Part shown: positions 61,689 to 64,000 of the stretch, one piece after another
Numbering within the stretch: the stretch's first letter is position 1
Layout of the letters: every line of letters begins with the position of its first letter
Origin: Bacteroidota bacterium
Lineage (GTDB): Bacteria > Bacteroidota > Bacteroidia > NS11-12g > UBA9320
Assembly: GCA_016124755.1 (NCBI GenBank)
Contig: WGNA01000021.1
Location: forward strand, 1 to 64,000
DNA: 64,000 nucleotides
Direction of reading: 5' to 3'
The notes under the pieces: model-generated
What the model was told of the DNA's origin: nothing
Seen by the model: only the letters and a program-made list of their open reading frames with translations
The model's database searches: none
Made by a program: the position numbers and the translations under genes

Positions 61689-63437
61689 TTATTGAACAAT
61701 GAGCTTTTCATAGGCTGTTGATCCTTCGCCGTCGGAGATGATCAACAGATACATTCCCGGAACGAGATCCTGAATGTTCAGCGTTGTTGTTTTTTCTAAT
61801 CCGGTTGCTTGCTGAACGGTTCTTCCATTCAAATCAACCAATGAAAGAACATAGTGTACGGGTTCGTTTTTGAATTTTACGGTTACCTGATTTGTTGCCG
61901 GGTTAGGGAACATCCGGTAAACATTATCAAGGTTGGAAATACCAACCGACGATACGTCACAAGAATTGAAAACATACACCGGCAGAATGGTGTCATTCAT
62001 TGTACCGGCGAAGTCTGAATAGCGGTTCCAGCCTCCGACTCCGCTTTCAACTCCGCAACCGCCGGTTTTAAAATCGAACGATTCAGAACACTTGTCGTCT
62101 GAGCATATTCCGTTGTAAACTTTCCACTGGTAATCGTCAATAATTAAAGAGGTGAAGGTGTATTCATAAATATCATCACCATTATCGTCGGTCATTTCAA
62201 AAGAGTCTTTTTTCCAAATGGCACCGGGAAATGAACCGGCGAGGAATACTCCGTTTGCATCGGCGATTTCGTTGCTCATATCTACCCGGAAGGTAACTTT
62301 CACCGGAGGAAGTACAGACGGACAATTGGCTGTACACTCGCCAAAGCAAACCTTTACCTGATCGGTCAGAATATCCGCCCAAGCATCACCATTTCCGGCA
62401 GCTGTGTACAATCGGTTTCCGTTCGAATTGCAACCCGGAGGAATAGATTCATCGGTTCCCCAGGCATTTCCATTTAAATATTTGTGTTGATAAGACCCTT
62501 CGGAAAGTCGGAGGGTTACTTCATAAACATTATCTGAATTAGCGTCGGTCAGCATTATTCCCGCTGGATCCCAGTTGGGTTGACCTGCCTGACCGAATGC
62601 ACCAGCCAGATGAACACCATTGGCACCAACTGTCTGATTGGTCATATCAACCATAAAAGTCACATCAACCGAATCGGAAGGCGGGCATAATCCGTATGCT
62701 GCAATGTACGACGCAGTAAATCCGCTTTCACTCTGGTCGTCTCCGTCGCCTAAAAGTTTTTGGAAGCGGTTTCCACCGGAATTACATTCTCCCGGAACTC
62801 CTTCATCGCTTCCCCATGAATTTCCATTCACAAACTTGAAAGGATATTCTCCTTCGGGAAGATTGAGTGTAACCTCATAAACTTTATCGTTATCGCCGTC
62901 GGTTAATTCGATGGCAGCAGGATCCCAGTCGGCATATCCTCCGGCACCAAAACCACCGGCAACGTGAACTCCATTACTGGAAACCGTTTGCTGACTCATG
63001 TCAACCTTTAATGTAAATGCAATTGTGTCAACCGCAGTCGGGCAGGCTTCACAGCTACCAAAGCACACAACCGGAATTGAATAAGTACCGGATGATGGTA
63101 CGGTAAGTCCTCGGTTGCCACCAACATTGCAGGAAGAAGGAATTCCTTCATCGTTGCCCCATGCATTGCCATTAACAAATTTGTACTGGTAAACACTGTC
63201 GGCCGGAAGTGTTACTGTGAGTGTGTACACTCCGTCTCCGTCTCCATCAGTTAATGCAGAAGTAGAAGGATCCCAGTCACCGGCAAATCCGGCTTCATCC
63301 TGGAAGCTTCCTGCTACGTGAACACCATTGGCTCCTACCGTTTGCTTGCTCATGTCAACCTGAAAGGTAACCTGAACCTGAGCAAAGGAAAATGCAGAAG
63401 TCAAAAGCGACATCAGTAATAAGTATCCTTTTTTCAT
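61689..63437 (-). CDS. T9SS-secreted protein with four carbohydrate-binding-like repeats
   Basis: A 582-residue protein: signal peptide (LLLMSLLTSAFSFA), then four copies of a roughly 95-residue Ig-like module at about 20-115, 140-240, 258-365 and 378-490. Each begins V.F.VDMS.QTVGANGVH.AG.F and carries W.....L.DGD.D.VYE and Y.YKF.NGNAWG.DE. The fold resembles starch-binding or CBM48-type modules. A T9SS sorting domain ends it (about 505-582, RMFPNPATNQVTV). It has no catalytic motif. Lying next to the GH13 amylase, it probably binds alpha-glucan at the cell surface. A -7 box lies upstream. Confidence 0.85.
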   Translation of the reverse strand: MKKGYLLLMSLLTSAFSFAQVQVTFQVDMSKQTVGANGVHVAGSFQDEAGFAGDWDPSTSALTDGDGDGVYTLTVTLPADSVYQYKFVNGNAWGNDEGIPSSCNVGGNRGLTVPSSGTYSIPVVCFGSCEACPTAVDTIAFTLKVDMSQQTVSSNGVHVAGGFGAGGYADWDPAAIELTDGDNDKVYEVTLNLPEGEYPFKFVNGNSWGSDEGVPGECNSGGNRFQKLLGDGDDQSESGFTASYIAAYGLCPPSDSVDVTFMVDMTNQTVGANGVHLAGAFGQAGQPNWDPAGIMLTDANSDNVYEVTLRLSEGSYQHKYLNGNAWGTDESIPPGCNSNGNRLYTAAGNGDAWADILTDQVKVCFGECTANCPSVLPPVKVTFRVDMSNEIADANGVFLAGSFPGAIWKKDSFEMTDDNGDDIYEYTFTSLIIDDYQWKVYNGICSDDKCSESFDFKTGGCGVESGVGGWNRYSDFAGTMNDTILPVYVFNSCDVSSVGISNLDNVYRMFPNPATNQVTVKFKNEPVHYVLSLVDLNGRTVQQATGLEKTTTLNIQDLVPGMYLLIISDGEGSTAYEKLIVQ

Positions 63438-63461
63438 ATCAGACTATTAAATTGTTCTTGC

Positions 63462-63469
63462 CAAAAATA
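63462..63469 (-). promoter_or_regulatory. Candidate -7 box of the four-repeat protein gene
   Basis: Minus strand TATTTTTG, an exact TAnnTTTG, 24 bases before the ATG at 63437. Confidence 0.4.
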
Positions 63470-63509
63470 ATTTAATAAGTGTAATAATGACACTTTCTTT
63501 GTTTGGAAT

Positions 63510-63522
63510 TAACAAATTGTTA
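63510..63522. promoter_or_regulatory. Palindrome in the divergent glucan promoter region
   Basis: TAACAA-A-TTGTTA lies between the divergent 61689 and 63546 genes. It could be an operator for a glucan regulator, but it is short and AT-rich. Confidence 0.25.
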
Positions 63523-63545
63523 CGCTAATACCCAATATTAAATCA

Positions 63546-64000
63546 TGGTCGTATTGAAATATTTAAAGTCGCTCATGCTGATTTTCTTTTTGTTAGCATT
63601 GAATTTTCCATTGGCCGGCAACAATTCAGGGAATCAAAAAAAATTTATGATTTCCCCGCCATTCTGGTACATAGATCTGGGTTCAGATACTTTGATGCTG
63701 TTGATTAATGCCGAAAAAATAGCCGGAAAGGAAATTTCCTTCAGCTCTGAATCCATTAAAATCATATCCGATCAGAAGGGTATGTCGCAGAATTATCGGA
63801 TGATAAAAATTTCAGTTGGCACAAATGCACCGGACAGTTTTAACATTCTTGTTAATGGAAAACCGGAATATGTTTATCACCTTTTCAAACGCAAATCCGG
63901 GAGATCACCATTGGTTTCTTCTTCCGATAATATGTATCTGATTACACCGGATCGCTTCGCAAACGGAGATATTTCCAATGATGAAATCCGAAATTACCCG
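63546..64000 (+). CDS. Cyclomaltodextrinase/neopullulanase-like enzyme, N-terminal part (cut by window edge)
   Basis: The frame opens at ATG 63546 and runs off the right edge (151 codons). A signal or anchor segment (LMLIFFLLALNFPLAG) is followed by PPFWYIDLGSDTLMLLINAEKI, typical of the N-terminal Ig-like domain of cyclomaltodextrinases, and at the edge by the start of a GH13 barrel, MYLITPDRFANGDISND. By family knowledge such SusA-like enzymes degrade maltodextrins in the periplasm. It diverges from the four-repeat protein across 108 bases. Catalytic residues lie outside the window. Confidence 0.85.

Noticed and set aside
63008-63372. Repeated DNA inside the 61689 gene considered as a tandem repeat or CRISPR-like array
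   Set aside because: The repeats are about 95-residue protein modules with diverged DNA, not short direct repeats with spacers.

Overview
The window comes from a Bacteroidota chromosome, most like the Flavobacteriales and their relatives. The evidence is: at least seven proteins ending in the roughly 80-residue type IX secretion (T9SS) type A sorting domain (YPNPS...GVYFVRL type); a GldH gliding lipoprotein; an ExbB/small membrane protein/ExbD/ExbD operon with a separate TonB; LytTR regulators paired with LytS-type kinases; menaquinone genes; and repeated TAnnTTTG boxes, the Bacteroidota -7 promoter element, in front of genes. All sequence looks chromosomal. I found no insertion sequence, phage, CRISPR array, rRNA or tRNA.

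Layout. 1-9390: the end of one large T9SS protein and a complete tandem paralogue, then a three-gene unit of ECF sigma factor, inner-membrane-anchored beta-barrel protein and T9SS cargo. 9397-13879: comF, thiL, two lipoproteins and oxyR. 13902-17690: odhB (succinyltransferase of 2-oxoglutarate dehydrogenase) and menD-menB. 17699-22813: molybdenum cofactor genes moaC, a mobA-like fusion and moeB-rhodanese on +, moaE and moaD on -, with an rhlE-type helicase between. 22814-23241: an intergenic region carrying a long hairpin-rich repeat. 23242-27000: ybjQ, a polyprenyl diphosphate synthase and the ExbBD operon. 27144-31046: radA and an AlgI/AlgJ-like O-acetylation pair. 31094-36247: two LytTR regulators, a very large propeller sensor kinase and a degenerate kinase. 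36423-39337: a second sigma/barrel/T9SS unit. 39524-42842: tonB, moeA, moaA and a DUF7009-type gene. 42996-49345: a T9SS PKD protein, gldH, lpd, an outer-membrane barrel, a WG-repeat protein, kynU and a KirBac channel. 49400-49545: a possible structured RNA. 49626-54427: mfd and a DnaQ/GIY-YIG fusion. 54481-58820: sigma, anti-sigma, CnrX/Spy-like sensor, a second Spy-like protein, YHYH protein, MORN lipoprotein and SCO1. 58817-64000: an alpha-glucan locus with a T9SS GH13 amylase, a four-repeat T9SS protein and the start of a SusA/cyclomaltodextrinase-like enzyme.

How the genes work together. Most of the molybdenum cofactor pathway is present (moaA, moaC, moaD, moaE, moeA, mobA-like, moeB) but split into two clusters about 18 kb apart. 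OdhB and Lpd are two of the three parts of the 2-oxoglutarate dehydrogenase complex. MenD, MenB and the polyprenyl synthase all serve menaquinone. Three ECF sigma systems lie in 64 kb. Two share the unusual order sigma, protein predicted to touch both membranes, T9SS cargo. The third resembles the CnrYXH metal-sensing trio and sits next to copper-type genes. These sigma modules are the best candidates for an undescribed signalling system.
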